A DNA stretch of 53,589 nucleotides, taken from positions 1,380,388 through 1,433,976 of the forward strand of contig BFEA01000010.1 of NCBI GenBank assembly GCA_003427395.1, written 5' to 3'. Shown here piece after piece: positions 27,057-37,153 of this stretch. The notes under the pieces were generated by a model. That model saw only the letters and a list, made by a program, of their open reading frames with translations. It was not told where the DNA came from and searched no databases. Source of the DNA: Chara braunii. Its lineage: Eukaryota; Streptophyta; Charophyceae; Charales; Characeae. Both the position numbers and the translations under genes were made by a program. Numbering within the stretch: position 1 is the stretch's first letter; each line of letters starts with the position of its first letter.

Positions 27057-28051
27057 TCACAACCCAATCATCATGATTGACAAGAGGACCTGATCCGGAC
27101 CAACCCCCACAACAATAAACACACATCTGTTTCCACTCTGTGGTATTATCATCGCAGAGCAGCCGAAAGACCATGCTTGCTTGCAGCGCTCGTACTTGGC
27201 CCTACGGGTCCTCCTTTCCAGTCCAGAGTCAACGGTAGGGTCCCCTGACCATAAAATGTTGGTAATGGTCGCCTTGACGTCCCTCCAATTGTTGCGGGGT
27301 GGGCGTGTCATTTAAAACACCAGTGCTTCCGGAAGTCACAACATCATGCATGTCATTCTGTGTTGGGATGAACGAGCCAGGGGTGCTGGCACAAATTCAT
27401 TCATGCAGAAATGTTGCAGCACTATAGCAATGGGTGGTAGAGCATACAACCTGAGGTCTGCTTCCGTATTAGCCATGCGACAATTTGGCATTGGGGCAGA
27501 CCTTAAGACAAGGAACGTCGTGGCCGCAAATCCAACCGGTGTGCAAGAGTCTCGTGAGCTTGGGAGTCCTCGCATGATACTTGCAAGGAAGAAACCATGC
27601 GTACTTAGTCTGTCAACGACTATGAGGATACCGTCGTGCCCGAGGCAATCTCGTGGGGAAGGGTCCGGTGACGTCCATGGCAATAGACAATCTGGGTTCC
27701 CGGGGGATCGGCAACTGGCGCAACTCGTCGTACGGGTTGCGGTTGCAGGGCTTGGTGTGTTGACAAACCTCGCAAGATTCGCAATACTGTGTGACGTTGG
27801 TGATTACGTCGGACCATCGAAGTCGTAGCAAAGTCGAGTGATCGTCTGGTGGACTCCAAAGTGTCCGACGAGCCACAAATCGTGGTACTCAACGAGGAGG
27901 CCAGTCCGTAGTCGACGGTCTCGTGGGACGCATAGTAAGTCCTTCCCTCGCGAATGGAGAAGCACGTACCCGTCGACGATGCGCTGGTGGCTAGGTGGTC
28001 CGAAGAAAGTTGCTCATAGAGAGTGGCGTAGTCCGCATCTGTCTTGTATGC
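27057..28051 (-). pseudogene. Ty3/gypsy integrase remnant (element Y)
   Basis: Downstream (on the minus strand) of the RT/RNase H fragment. Reading across several frames near 27.8-27.9 kb gives HDLWLVGHFGVHQT, like the HHCC zinc-binding region of gypsy integrases (HD..GHxG..KT). Around 27.65-27.70 kb MDVTGPFP and ILIVVDRLS resemble the first catalytic Asp segment of the core. Beyond about 27.6 kb homology fades, though words such as GWICGHDVP fit the next core strand. Several frameshifts separate these pieces, so no integrase can be made. The exact left boundary is uncertain. Confidence 0.65.
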
Positions 28052-28804
28052 TCATACAAAATGCTGACGTAGGTCTTCGTCGAAGTCGAAGGTGTGGTGC
28101 ATCAACGCGCAAAGATTTGGCTCTTCGAGAAAGAACATTCGTCTCTTGATTGGAGAGACCGAGATGTGCTTTCGTGTGAAGTCGAACTGGTCAATGAAGT
28201 ACATCCATTTTCCAATCGTTCTATTCACCGTGTCTTGTGTCTTGTAGTAGGTCAATGGGTTGTTGTCCGTTACCCAATTGAATCTACGACACCCGAGGAG
28301 GAAGCGACGCCAGCGTTTTAGGACCGTGACGAAGGCCAGCAACTCGATGGGGGCCACCTTTTGGCCGAGGTATTCAACCGGGTGCCAGTCTATGCCATCG
28401 TGTTGTTCCAAGACTGCACCAATGTCGTAACCGAAAGCGTCCGTAGTCACTCTTATAGGTAAGGTGGGGTCATACATGCTCAAAATGGAAGTCATGAGCA
28501 TCGTCGCCTTAAGCTTGTGGGACGAACTCCAGACTTCGTCAATGAAGTGGAACGACACCTTTGAAGACTGAAGTCGTGACAAAGGTGTGGTGATCCGTGC
28601 GTGTCCGCCGATGAAGCGTTGATAGGACCCGACCAATCTCATGAAGAGGCGGACCTCCATGGCGTTAGTGGGTTCTGACCAATCTTGGATGACCTGAATT
28701 ATATCCCCAAGCGGACGGATGCCTTGTGGCGTCACAAAGTGACCTAAGTATTCGAGCTCTTGTTGAGCAACCTCGCACTTGGCTGGTTGGCTTTTGTACT
28801 TCAC
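28052..28804 (-). pseudogene. Ty3/gypsy RT thumb and RNase H (element Y)
   Basis: A 250-codon open frame, the best-kept part of element Y. It starts after the RT palm with KCEVAQQELEYLGHFVTPQG (the typical gypsy K.C.F...VEYLGH..S..G segment), continues through the connection (SYQRFIGGHARITTPLSRL), and enters RNase H at VTTDAFGYDIGAVLEQ, where the family has TDAS..GIGAVL. A second RNase H block is VTDNNPLTYY. Changes such as DAF for DAS and DEVWSSSHKL for the usual EAF..LK suggest decay. There is no initiator Met; the fragment is the continuation of the RT in 28,805-29,152. Assignment to Ty3/gypsy is firm, clade is not. Confidence 0.9.
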
Positions 28805-29220
28805 CTAAAATAGCCATTCCAAAATGGTGCGTGGATGTGAGAGGAGCTCGTCCAAGGTCCGGCTATAAACCAAGATGTCGTCAAGGTAGATGAGCACTAA
28901 TAGGTCCAACATATTGTGGAACTCCGTCGCCATTGCCGCTTGTACCAAGGAAGCCAGCCGACGCGTGAGTGGTTGACTGAATTGCAAAAGATCGTTACCA
29001 ATCGGGAACTGAACTTGCCATTCACACACATTCGATGCGAGGTCTTCAAACACTTGGTCCACTCCTTCACCCAAACACTTGGACGAGTGGAGGACTACAA
29101 AGATTTCGACACGATCGTAACTCAAGCTCGCTCCCTCATCCAAACCAACCACGTGCCGCGGCCTTCACTTAGGATGGGCACTCGGCTTGTTGGGGCCCTC
29201 TGCCCAAAACATGTGTTCGC
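28805..29220 (-). pseudogene. Ty3/gypsy RT palm fragment, frameshifted (element Y)
   Basis: The open frame ends with AAMATEFHNMLDLLVLIYLDDILVYSRTLDE; the YLDD box is the RT catalytic motif and the wording is characteristic of Ty3/gypsy RTs. The N-terminal two thirds of the same frame (up to LSASLV) do not match, and the usual MPFGLTNAPATF block is not readable in frame, so a frameshift lies near 28,930. A stop separates it from the RNase H frame. The upstream fingers domain, protease and gag are absent, the sequence running directly into the chromodomain end of element X. Confidence 0.8.
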
Positions 29221-29289
29221 CTAATAAGGGCTCATGTGAAGGCTCGTTCCTCGCATTCCATCTCCCTTAGCTTCGAAAGTCCGCTAAGA

Positions 29290-29480
29290 TGCCTCGTGCT
29301 GGTGCCTTCCCTTTCAATTTCTTCTCATACTCGGCCACGATCTGAGGAGTGGTCTTGACAAGTTCCTCCCTCGTAAACCATCGATCTTCCTTAGGATTCG
29401 TATGATGCCTGAACCGTGCTCTGTATTCTCTTGCAGGATTAGGCGGTCAACCCCTACCGACTGGCTTGAGAACAGGCATG
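29290..29480 (-). pseudogene. Chromodomain remnant of gypsy element X
   Basis: In the frame that reads EYRARFRHHTNPKEDRWFTR and then EELVKTTPQIVAEYEKKLKG, the pattern matches the chromodomain at the integrase C-terminus of chromoviruses (YLVRWxGxxPxEDTWEPxExL...ixxYE). The first strand (YRARF) and the terminal helix are clear. The preceding linker is out of frame with the integrase C-terminus, one frameshift apart. In chromoviruses this domain binds chromatin and guides integration. Confidence 0.75.
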
Positions 29481-30040
29481 TCTTTGTGTTCGAGATTATC
29501 GTCGACGTCGACGTGGCCATCCATGGTTGGGGGCACCATAGATCTTTGTGATGGGAAGTGTTCCGTATCAGCGAAAGGAGAGAGCTTTGAGGCATAAAAC
29601 ACAGGGTGAGTGCATAACTGACCAGGGATACGGATAGCGTACGAGGGACCATCCATCTCACTACCCACAACACCCAAGACTTCTCAGGGACCGAAATATT
29701 CAGGCATTAGTTTCCTAGAGATACCGAACTCCTGTCCCAGTTCACTAGCCTTAACCCAGACACGTTCCCCTACGTGAAATGTGGACTGTCGGCGATGCTT
29801 GTTCTCAGAAACAATCATTGCTTCATGAGACTTCTTGATGTTCTCGACAACTTGCTGCAGCAGCTTCTCGTACTGGACACCAAACTCAATGGTTCCAAGA
29901 GTTGCAGCAGGTCGGTTTTTAGGAAAAAGGAAGTCTACTGCAGATCTAGGCTTCCACCCCAGATGCAGCTCATTCGAGGTGCCCCATGCTGCTGTGTAAA
30001 GCGTTGTTGTATAGACGGGCGATGAGAGGCAATTTCTCAT
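29447..30040 (-). pseudogene. Ty3/gypsy integrase C-terminal region (element X)
   Basis: Two open frames (30,040-29,684 and 29,677-29,447). The first carries the end of the core and the GPY/F-type region: NELHLGWKPRSAVDFLF, ENIKKSHEAMIVSENKHRR, then FHVGERVWVKAS and ISRKLMPEYFGP, where intact copies read F..GDxVWLxxxNL...KLxPRxxGPF. The second continues YAIRIPGQLCTHPVFYASKL, corresponding to YxLxLPxxxxxHPVFHVSxLKP. An in-frame stop between them inactivates the ORF. Confidence 0.85.
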
Positions 30041-30787
30041 CTAGTCATCCTGGTTGGGCTTAATATAATGCCTCAGCATATGCTGCACCACCCGGTTCAT
30101 CGGTTCAGCCTGCCCATTGGCTTCGGGATGATTCGTAGAAATCATTTGGAGCTGGCTGCATATTTGTTCAGCGACCTTCTTCCACATCCCGCTTGTGAAA
30201 CGCACATCCCTACCACTAACGATCGTCTTTGGCAGTCCAAAGTCACGCACCCAGTTATCCATGAATTACTTGATGATGTGTTCAGTCTTGGCGGCCTTCG
30301 GCATGGCAATTAGTCTAGCAAACTTAGTGAGCCTATCAACTACGACGAAGACATGTCTCTTGTCACTCTTGCTGGTCACAAGGGTATCCATGAAGTCCAT
30401 GGAGATACTTTGTCCCGGACCAGCAGGAATGGGAAAAAACTTTAGTAACCCAAGCGGAGCTTGAGTACGCAACTTGTCCCACTGACAGATCTGACAGGTC
30501 TGTGCGTACTTCTTTGCATCGTCCAGCATGTTAGGCCACCAGGATGATTGTACTAAATTAGCACTAGTCTTCTTATAGCCAAAATGTTCGGTTGCGTCGT
30601 GACAGTTACCTAAAAATAAACTATGCAAAATCTCTCTAGATGGAACAACTAACCTCTTAAACCCTGCCTTCTCAAGAAAGAGTAACTCATCCACCATCAC
30701 AAGCTCGTCAGTGGTGGCCTTGTCTTTGGCCTTCAGTTTGTTGATGATGTCCATTGTAATAGGGTCTTCCTCGTAGGCTTCCCCCAA
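30041..30787 (-). pseudogene. Ty3/gypsy integrase zinc-binding and catalytic core (element X)
   Basis: The frame 30,787-30,266 contains the H2C2 zinc-binding region (CHDATEHFGYKKT ... CQICQWDK) and the start of the rve core with the first catalytic Asp (SMDFMDTL; HVFVVVDRLTKFARLI). The frame 30,262-30,041 continues with LPKTIVSGRDVRFTSGMW (second Asp) and NHPEANGQAEPMNRVVQ, where E of the family's H.Q.dGQtEr.N is the third catalytic residue. A stop just after HIIK splits the core. All three DDE positions are therefore recognisable although the gene is broken. Confidence 0.9.
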
Positions 30788-31320
30788 GGATCGAGTAACG
30801 ACCTTTGAGGGTCGGGTACCATGACAACCTCATGGTGCGTGAGTGCATGCTTCAAACACTTGAAAGTTGCCTCACACTCCTCGGTTCATTCCCGTGGCGT
30901 ATCAAGTCGAGTTAGATCAGTCAAGGGAGATGTGATCGTGTTGTAGTTCTTAACGAAGTTGCAGTAACAACCACACATTCCCAAGAATGATTTGACCTCA
31001 GTTGGAGACTGGGTCGTGGCCAGTCATGTATCTTCGGGCCTAATTCCATCCGCGGAGATTTCATGACCCAAGTACAAGATTCGAGTGCGACCCAACTCAC
31101 ATTTTTCTAAGTTTATCTTATACTTGTGCTGCCAAGGAGTGAAAGTACCTTGTCTACATGTCGAGCATGTTCCTCGACATTCTTACTAAACATAAGTATA
31201 TCATCGAGGTACACGATGACGAACTTATCTAAGTGGTCATGAAAGATCCTATTCATGGCGTGCTGGAATGTACTCGGCGCATTGCAAAGGCCAAAGGGCA
31301 TTACCACAAACTCTTATAGA
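30788..31320 (-). pseudogene. Ty3/gypsy RT palm and RNase H remnant (element X)
   Basis: Begins at 31,320 with [20 protein letters not shown] and [18 protein letters not shown], the diagnostic palm blocks with the YLDD catalytic box. Further down, other frames read CELGRTRILYLGHEIS, GMCGCYCNFVKNYNTITSPLTDL and TEECEATFKCLKHALT, i.e. the RT connection, so there are at least two frameshifts. Most of RNase H is missing before the integrase. Upstream palm, fingers, protease and gag are absent because homology stops within a few bases of 31,325, where the TGTCGGGA LTR-like unit begins. Confidence 0.9.
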
Positions 31321-31888
31321 CCGCTGTCGGGATTGGTGGGTCCCGAATAACTTCCCATCACTCGAGAGACTCAATATAGCCAAATTGTGCACGATAGAGA
31401 AATCTGGAGCAAGGATGAAAGAGAGAGAAAAGACAAAGGATTAGGCCGCAGGAGGGAGTGATGCCCTGGGGTGAGAACCACAGGAGGAAAGAACCAGCGA
31501 CGACAAGCAAGTAAGCGCAAGAATAGGGGCGCATAGGACATAGCATGAGGCCAGGAGGGCTATTGGAATTCGACAAGACTAAGGCCAAGGGGCCGTTGCC
31601 CGGCAAACACGGCACGACAGCGACAAAAGAATGAGTAAGTCGACAGATGGACGGCCCCGGAGGCCGTGGGCAGCTAGAAAATAAGGGCCCAACATGGGGG
31701 CCACCTATGGGAGCCTCGGGTTCGAGGCCCCGCGACCAAAGGAACCAGCGCGCGCAAGACCGCAAGAAAGACAAGGGAGAGGGGTCAACGGGGGGCGGCA
31801 AACGCCCAAGGGACGTGGGACACCTTGGGAAAAGGCACCCGGGGCCACGTGGGACTAAGTAAAAATAATGGTATCCGGGACAAAATGT

Positions 31889-32042
31889 GTTGGGGATCAC
31901 CGGCGGGACAAAGTGCCGAGGGCCACCGGCGGGACTAAGTGTCGGGGACCACCGACGGGATTAACTGTCGGGGACCATCGGCGGGACTAAGTGTTGGGGA
32001 CCGCCGACGGGACTAAGTGCCGGGGACCATCGGCGGGAAAGT
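31889..32042 (+). repeat. 26-bp tandem repeat, 6 copies
   Basis: Units start at 31,889, 31,915, 31,941, 31,967, 31,993 and 32,019, each GTCGGGGACCAxCGxCGGGA followed by CTAAGT or a close variant. They echo the TGTCGGGA start of the enclosing unit, so the array may have grown from its terminal motif. Confidence 0.92.
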
Positions 32043-32404
32043 GGTGGGGACACATGAAGGTCTCAAGAGGAAACGGCGGCACCACATGAGAGAAAAATAA
32101 TTAAGATAAGGTGCACCGTCAAGATCGAGATCTTGACGGCCAAAAATATTAGCACCGCTAGTGCAAGCACTAGCACTAGCGGCAAGTGGGAAGGCCAAAA
32201 GGAAAAGAAAAAGCAAAGAAACATGGAGTGGCAGGCATGGGAGCAATCCGAAAATTCTCGGATCAGCCTTCCTCAAGAAAATAGAGTCAAAAGAGACCCC
32301 ATGAGAAAAATAGGCCTCCGGGAGAAAATCGGAGCAAGAGGGGCCACTGTGGGAGAAAGATAGATGTAAAAGGAAACTCCCACCGGCATGAGAAGGCCAT
32401 TATT

Positions 32405-32428
32405 GCAGTCCGAGATATAACGGACTGC
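32405..32428. repeat. 8-8-8 inverted repeat motif
   Basis: GCAGTCCG, an 8-base spacer AGATATAA, then CGGACTGC: perfect 8-bp arms. Close variants recur at 32,998-33,021 and 33,160-33,183, and a half-site at 35,147-35,154 within copy 2. The spacer stays 8 bases long in the three two-armed examples. Confidence 0.85.
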
Positions 32429-32780
32429 ACCTTGGGCATAGGAAGGGCCAAAACTAAGAGGAAGGGGCTAGAAAAGGGCCTTAACGGCCACTTGACACTT
32501 GACTTGCTAAGAAAAAAGAAAGAAAAGAAAAGAAATGCCGGAAAACAAGACAAAAATGGTTGGAGGGAGTGAGTGAGTTGGTCGTCAGTAGGGACTCCCA
32601 CAAGTAGGGACTGGCAGGTCCCTACTATCGAAGAAAGGAGGAAAAAGAAAAGAAAAGAAAAGAGAAAATAAAAGAAAAGAGAAAATAAAAGAAAAGAGAA
32701 AAGGATATTAACGGTAAAAAACGACCACTTGGGGAGATACATCCATAACCAGATTCATTATGGAATATGGCGGTTACAAA

Positions 32781-32833
32781 GGGCCTTGAATTTTCTTTGA
32801 TTTTGCAGAGAAAATCAAAGAAACTCAAGGCCC
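32781..32833. repeat. Long near-perfect hairpin (23-24 bp arms)
   Basis: The left arm 32,781-32,804 (GGGCCTTGA...TTTGATTTT) is complementary to 32,811-32,833, with a 6-base loop (GCAGAG) and one bulge or mismatch in the middle. It is the strongest simple hairpin I found in the window. Confidence 0.88.
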
Positions 32834-32851
32834 CATGCAACCGAAAAATAA

Positions 32852-33183
32852 CGGATTACATGGGGGAGGAGAAACACATGTCTTAGGTGCACCCGGAGCC
32901 AAAATTGAGTCCGGATGCACTTGGGAGTTCGCCGTTTCTTTTTCTTTCAAGTAAGGGCTAGTTGTGGGACATTGGGGCTAGGGAATTGACCCCTATTGCA
33001 GTCCGAGTTGCAACGAACTGCATAGGGAAGGAAAAACACATGTTTTAAGTGCATCCGGAGCCAATATTGAACCCGTATGCACGTAAAAATTTAACATTTT
33101 TTTTTCTTTTAACATGGGGCAAGTTGTGGGGTTGTGGGACTACGAAAATGACCATGATTAGAGTCCAAGGAATAACGGACTGC
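32852..33183 (+). repeat. 162-bp tandem repeat, 2 copies plus start of a third
   Basis: Units begin at 32,852, 33,014 and 33,176 with CGGxxTxCATGGGG-like starts. The full units share AAACACATGT and TAxGTGCAxCCGGAGCCAA. Each unit ends in the left arm and spacer of the 8-8-8 inverted repeat, so that motif spans the unit junctions. Confidence 0.85.
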
Positions 33184-34357
33184 ATGGGGATGCCTAGGCT
33201 AAGGGAAAATGAGCCACGGCAAACCCGAAAGGCTAGAAAGGAGCAAGTTCGACATAAGGCAAGTAGAGACGGTAAACGGCAACCGTGAGATAGAATCTCG
33301 CAGCCTAGAAAAATCGGCATACATGTGGCACCTAAGGGAAAGATGTTGAGACCACCAAGGGCAAGAGGGTCCAAAAATAAAAATGGGACACCGTCCGGGC
33401 TGTTGCCGGGGACCAAGTGGGTCAAAATAATAAAAGTCCAAAAATGGGACATGCGTCGGCGGGACTACCGACGGGACAAGAAAATGGAACTAGTACGGAG
33501 GAAAGTGGCTAGGACTAGTACGGAGGAAAGTGTCGGAGAGAGCCGGAGGAAAGTACCGGAGAGAGCCAGATGCACCAAAAATTTAAAAAGTGGGCTTAGG
33601 GGCTCAAATTTGAAGCAAGGGTTACTTGGAGGTGGCACGAAATATTATTGGCCTTGAATCTCAGCCAGATCCAAGGCTGAAAATGCACCGCTGCATGGAA
33701 AAATATCTCGGCCTACCAAAAATTGGGTAGAAACTGAAAAAATTGAGAAAAAGGTCCACGGGCAACATTTTGGAAGTGGGTAACATTTGCCGTTGGGTAA
33801 AACTTGCCCCTCGGGCAAGGGGGCAACATTTTGGAAGTGAGGAGGTCATCGATGCGTAGAAGAGGGCCGACGTTCTTGACCGTTGTCGGGACTGGTGAGT
33901 CCCGAATGCCTTCCCGTCACTCGAGAGATTGTATATGACTAATTTGTGCATGACAGAGAAAAACGGAGGCAAGAATGCTGGAAAGATCGGAAGCGTGGGC
34001 AGAGGCAGTAGGAAGCTAGAGGCTGCCCAGGGTCGCCAGGACCGCCAAACTAAAAAAGGACGGTCTAAGCAGGAAGCGGCAAAGGACTGTGAGAGAATAG
34101 CAGGGGCGACTCTTTCCCCGAAGGACGGGGAAGGGCCGCCGGGAAGTCGGTAGTAGCATAAGAGGTGCGCAGCAAGGGAAGGAAGGAAGCGGGAAGGGAC
34201 AGGGCGCAAGGCGCTGACGTGACACACCGGCAAGTGGGCCAAGGAGACCGCGGGTTAGGCGGGAGCCGACACCTGGAACGGAATAGCATACGGGACACAA
34301 TAGGAGCAGGGAGCGGAGATCGCCGTGAGACAAAGGGACGTCGGAAACACCAAGAGA

Positions 34358-34562
34358 GAACGTGGTATCAGCAGGACGAAGCGCTGAGGACTACACAAAA
34401 CCAAGAAAAGACGTGGCATCGACAGAGCAAAGCGTAGGGGGCCATGTGAGATTAAGAGAAGATGTGGTGCCGACGCAACAAAGTGCCCGAGACCACGTGG
34501 CACCAAGAGAAGACATGGTACCAACAGGACGAAGTATCAGGGACCACGTGGGATCAAACGAA
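34358..34562 (+). repeat. 51-bp tandem repeat, 4 copies
   Basis: Units start at 34,358, 34,410, 34,461 and 34,512 (GACGTGGxATCGACAGxxC, then ACCACGTGxxA and CAAGAGAA). The array occupies the part of copy 2 roughly equivalent to the 26-bp array of copy 1, so the two copies carry different tandem expansions. Confidence 0.88.
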
Positions 34563-35390
34563 AATGCGAAATTACCGGCGGGACTAATATCGGGTGCCGT
34601 CGATGAAACAACGAACGACTGGGCAGCGGGGATACATGATGACCCAAGAAGAAAACAGGTCGTCACCTGGGACGACACCAGAAAAAGGGGAACGGACTAG
34701 GAATAATAAGAGGATAGGGAGAAGGCGGGCGTCGACGAAAATTGACGACAGAACGAAGCAGACGGACGTGAGACAGGAAAGACGGAAGGCACCTGGGGCG
34801 ACCCAAGGGGACTCTGGATCAAATGCAACGACGAAAAAAATAAAATAACATAACATAAGGTGGACGGGACCTTCCGGGCCAGGGGATTCGGATGAAAATG
34901 CTAAGCACCGCCGCGGCAAGCGCCGGCGGAAGGTGATGAAGGGAAAGAGGAGAGCGAGTAGCGGCAGTAAGGGGGGGGGCGACCAGCAGTCCGAGTATCT
35001 CGGATCAACCAGGCCAAGAAAAACGAAGTTCCAAGGGCTCCACGTGGAAAAAGGGCTGGCCGGAGAAAATCGGAGCAAGAGGGGCGTCAAACTGGAAGCG
35101 GCGGCAGCAAAAAGGAGCCCCTTTTGGCCTTCGGCGTCCCACTACTGCAGTCCGAGGTGTAACGGCCATATGCCGGTTGCAAAATCAGGTCTGGGAACAG
35201 GTCCAACAACTAGAAAGAGGAGAAATAGTTGTTGGACACTTATCCCAACAGTAAATAAAAGAGAAAGGAGAAAAAAGGGGAAAAAAAGGGGGGGAGAATG
35301 AGACAAAGAAGGAGGAATGAGTGGAGGAGAAAGTGCCGCCATGTTGGGACTGCAGCAGTAGGGACTGGCACGTCTCAATGATGACCTCAT

Positions 35391-35457
35391 CCCTCCTAGG
35401 TCCTAGGAGGGCAGTCCGGATTGCAGAGATAAGGTCTTTCGGACATTATCTCTGCAA
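35391..35457. repeat. Two adjacent perfect hairpins
   Basis: CCCTCCTAGG (35,391-35,400) faces CCTAGGAGGG (35,402-35,411) with one base between. Ten bases on, TTGCAGAGATAA (35,421-35,432) faces TTATCTCTGCAA (35,446-35,457) with a 13-base loop. Both are perfect. The pair lies in LTR-like copy 2. Confidence 0.88.
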
Positions 35458-36760
35458 TATCTGAATTTAAGCAGCAAAAATAAGGAAAAATGCTGATGTG
35501 AGTTGACCGGCTCATTTTGGGGCCTTAGATCTGATATCTGATCTTGCGGAGGAGGAAATCTAGCCGTTTTTTGTGGGTTGACACAAAACGGCTAGCTCCG
35601 AAATGAGTTGGCAGCAAAATGGAGGAAAAACAAAGAGAGGAACAAGAGAAAACAGCGTATTTGGCCCAAGGATTGGCCCAGATACACCAAAACAAATAAA
35701 AATTGAAGTAAAAGGCTCAAATTTGGGCCAAGGGGAGCTTGGGGGTAGCTCGGAATGATGAGGACCGTGGATCTCAGCCAAATCCAAGGCTGAGATTGGA
35801 GCCGCCACTTGGGAAAATGCAACGGCCTACCCAAAAGAGGCCTAGACCAGGAAAAAAACGAAGAATGGGCCTTTAGGCCCTCAAAATTCAGTAAAGGCTG
35901 CATTTTGGGAAGTGGTACCCCAAAAGGCAGCTCTTTTGGAAGTAAAAAAAGGCCGCGGTAGACCAAGGGGTAGTCCGAGAAGGTACCGGCCTCACAGGCT
36001 GCATTTACCTGGCCGAAATGAGGCCCATGTACCTCCTGATAGGCCAAAACCGAAAATTTGGCCTTGGGGGTACCTCGACCCACCTAGAGGCACTTCGAGA
36101 CGCCTAGAGGTTGGGCGGTGCACCTATTCCAGCCTACATAAGCTGGAGGTGCAGGCCGCCACTCTCATTTGAGCATGAGAGGTGCCCATGCTGCCCAAAT
36201 AAGTCTAGGAGAGAGTCCGAGTGGAAGTGAAGCAAGGGAGTGAGAGCCGGAGCTAGCCTGGAGTCTGGCTATGGTGATAGGCCTGAGGGAGCAGGTCTAG
36301 AGGCAAGAGAAAGGCAAGGGAGGTGATCCGCCATAGCCCTCAGGTTGTGAGGTAGGAGGAGAGGCTGAAAGGGGTCCCCTTAGCCCTTCTAGAGGGTAGG
36401 ATCCCACATCCTTAAAGGTAGGAGCCTGCCATAGCTAGAGGAGAGGTGTGGGGGAAGGAGGGGAGAGTTTGGGAGGGAGGAAAAACCATACTCAGGAGGC
36501 TAGAACCAAGCATAGGGACTCCACTGCCTAGAGACCAGCGAGAGGTGAGTGAAAGAGGAGGGAGGCCTCCTCCTCCTTTTTCTTCTTCTTCTTCTTCTTC
36601 TTGACGCATACTTGTGTGTTTTCTAAAAACAAACACGACAACCTCCTGACTAACCTAACCATGAAAGCACCAATTGCACGTAACTATCAGTCGAAAATCC
36701 CTACTTAAAACAACCTTGAAATATCATACATATGACTTTACCTTCCTCCCTCTCTCAATA

Positions 36761-37153
36761 TTACATATCGACTCGCAACTCCCCATGTAAGTATGACCGC
36801 CCTTCTAATGGGGCATCTAGAATAGTTTCCCACTCGGATGTACCTGTCATACGCCCATCATGCTCTAATACTACCGCCGATAATAAAAGATGAAACGATG
36901 TGCTCCACGATATCTTCTCCCATCCCCCGATGGTTGTCCGACACATCATCATACATCTTTGTGACAAAAACAATCGGGTCGCGTAAATCTTCGACCACAT
37001 ACCCCAAAGCAAGCTCTAACTGTAAAACCAGCACTCAATCCACATCCACCTCATACTCATGATAACCAAAACGATTAGTAGCAACGACAAATCCAAAATC
37101 CCGATCCATAGGGTAATCACGCTGCTCCAACATTTCATAAATCACTACGGTCC
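36761..37153 (-). pseudogene. Unrecognised broken ORF, 3' part
   Basis: On the minus strand the frame entering from the gap reads MLEQRDYPMDRDFGFVVATN then RFGYHEYEVDVD and a TGA at 37,035. The same frame then stays open and protein-like (LALGYVVEDLRDPIVFVTKM, VEHIVSSFIIGG) until a second TGA near 36,853 and beyond. The TGA after DVD may have been TGG. I do not recognise the family. It may be a transposon-borne gene or a host pseudogene. Confidence 0.45.
37094..37153. repeat. 60-bp duplicate at left gap edge
   Basis: Identical over 60 bases to 38,109-38,168, the first known bases after the gap. This is what unmerged overlapping contig ends look like. Confidence 0.95.

Larger units (their letters stand above)
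31325..33883 (+). repeat. LTR-like GC-rich unit, copy 1
   Basis: Begins TGTCGGGATTGGTGGGTCCC and shares its first ~95 bases, and further blocks in the same order, with 33,884-36,640. Shared blocks include GAGAAAATCGGAGCAAGAGG, TAGGGACTGGCA, GGCTCAAATTTG and ATCTCAGCCAxATCCAAGGC. No ORF has recognisable content. It interrupts a gypsy RT at its left edge. The TG start, tandem layout and lack of coding suggest an LTR or LTR-derived unit, but an internal region and a matching 5' end are not seen. This copy lacks sequence corresponding to the last ~500 bp of copy 2. Confidence 0.6.
33884..36640 (+). repeat. LTR-like GC-rich unit, copy 2
   Basis: Starts TGTCGGGACTGGTGAGTCCC and can be read as ending ACAAACACGACA, giving short TGTCG/CGACA inverted ends as LTRs have. 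It is about 2.76 kb, unusually long for an LTR. Near 36,120-36,160 a sequence CCTACATAAGCTGGAGG could be a TATA-like promoter, followed by a 500-bp segment absent from copy 1 (possible R-U5). The five bases before copy 1 (ACCGC) and after copy 2 (ACCTC) differ by one, a possible decayed target-site duplication around the pair. Whether this is a solo or tandem LTR is inference. Confidence 0.55.

Noticed and set aside
32133-35301. Charged Lys/Arg/Gly-rich plus-strand ORFs in the LTR-like units
   Set aside because: They arise from purine-rich composition, are not conserved between the two copies, and overlap equally long minus-strand frames.
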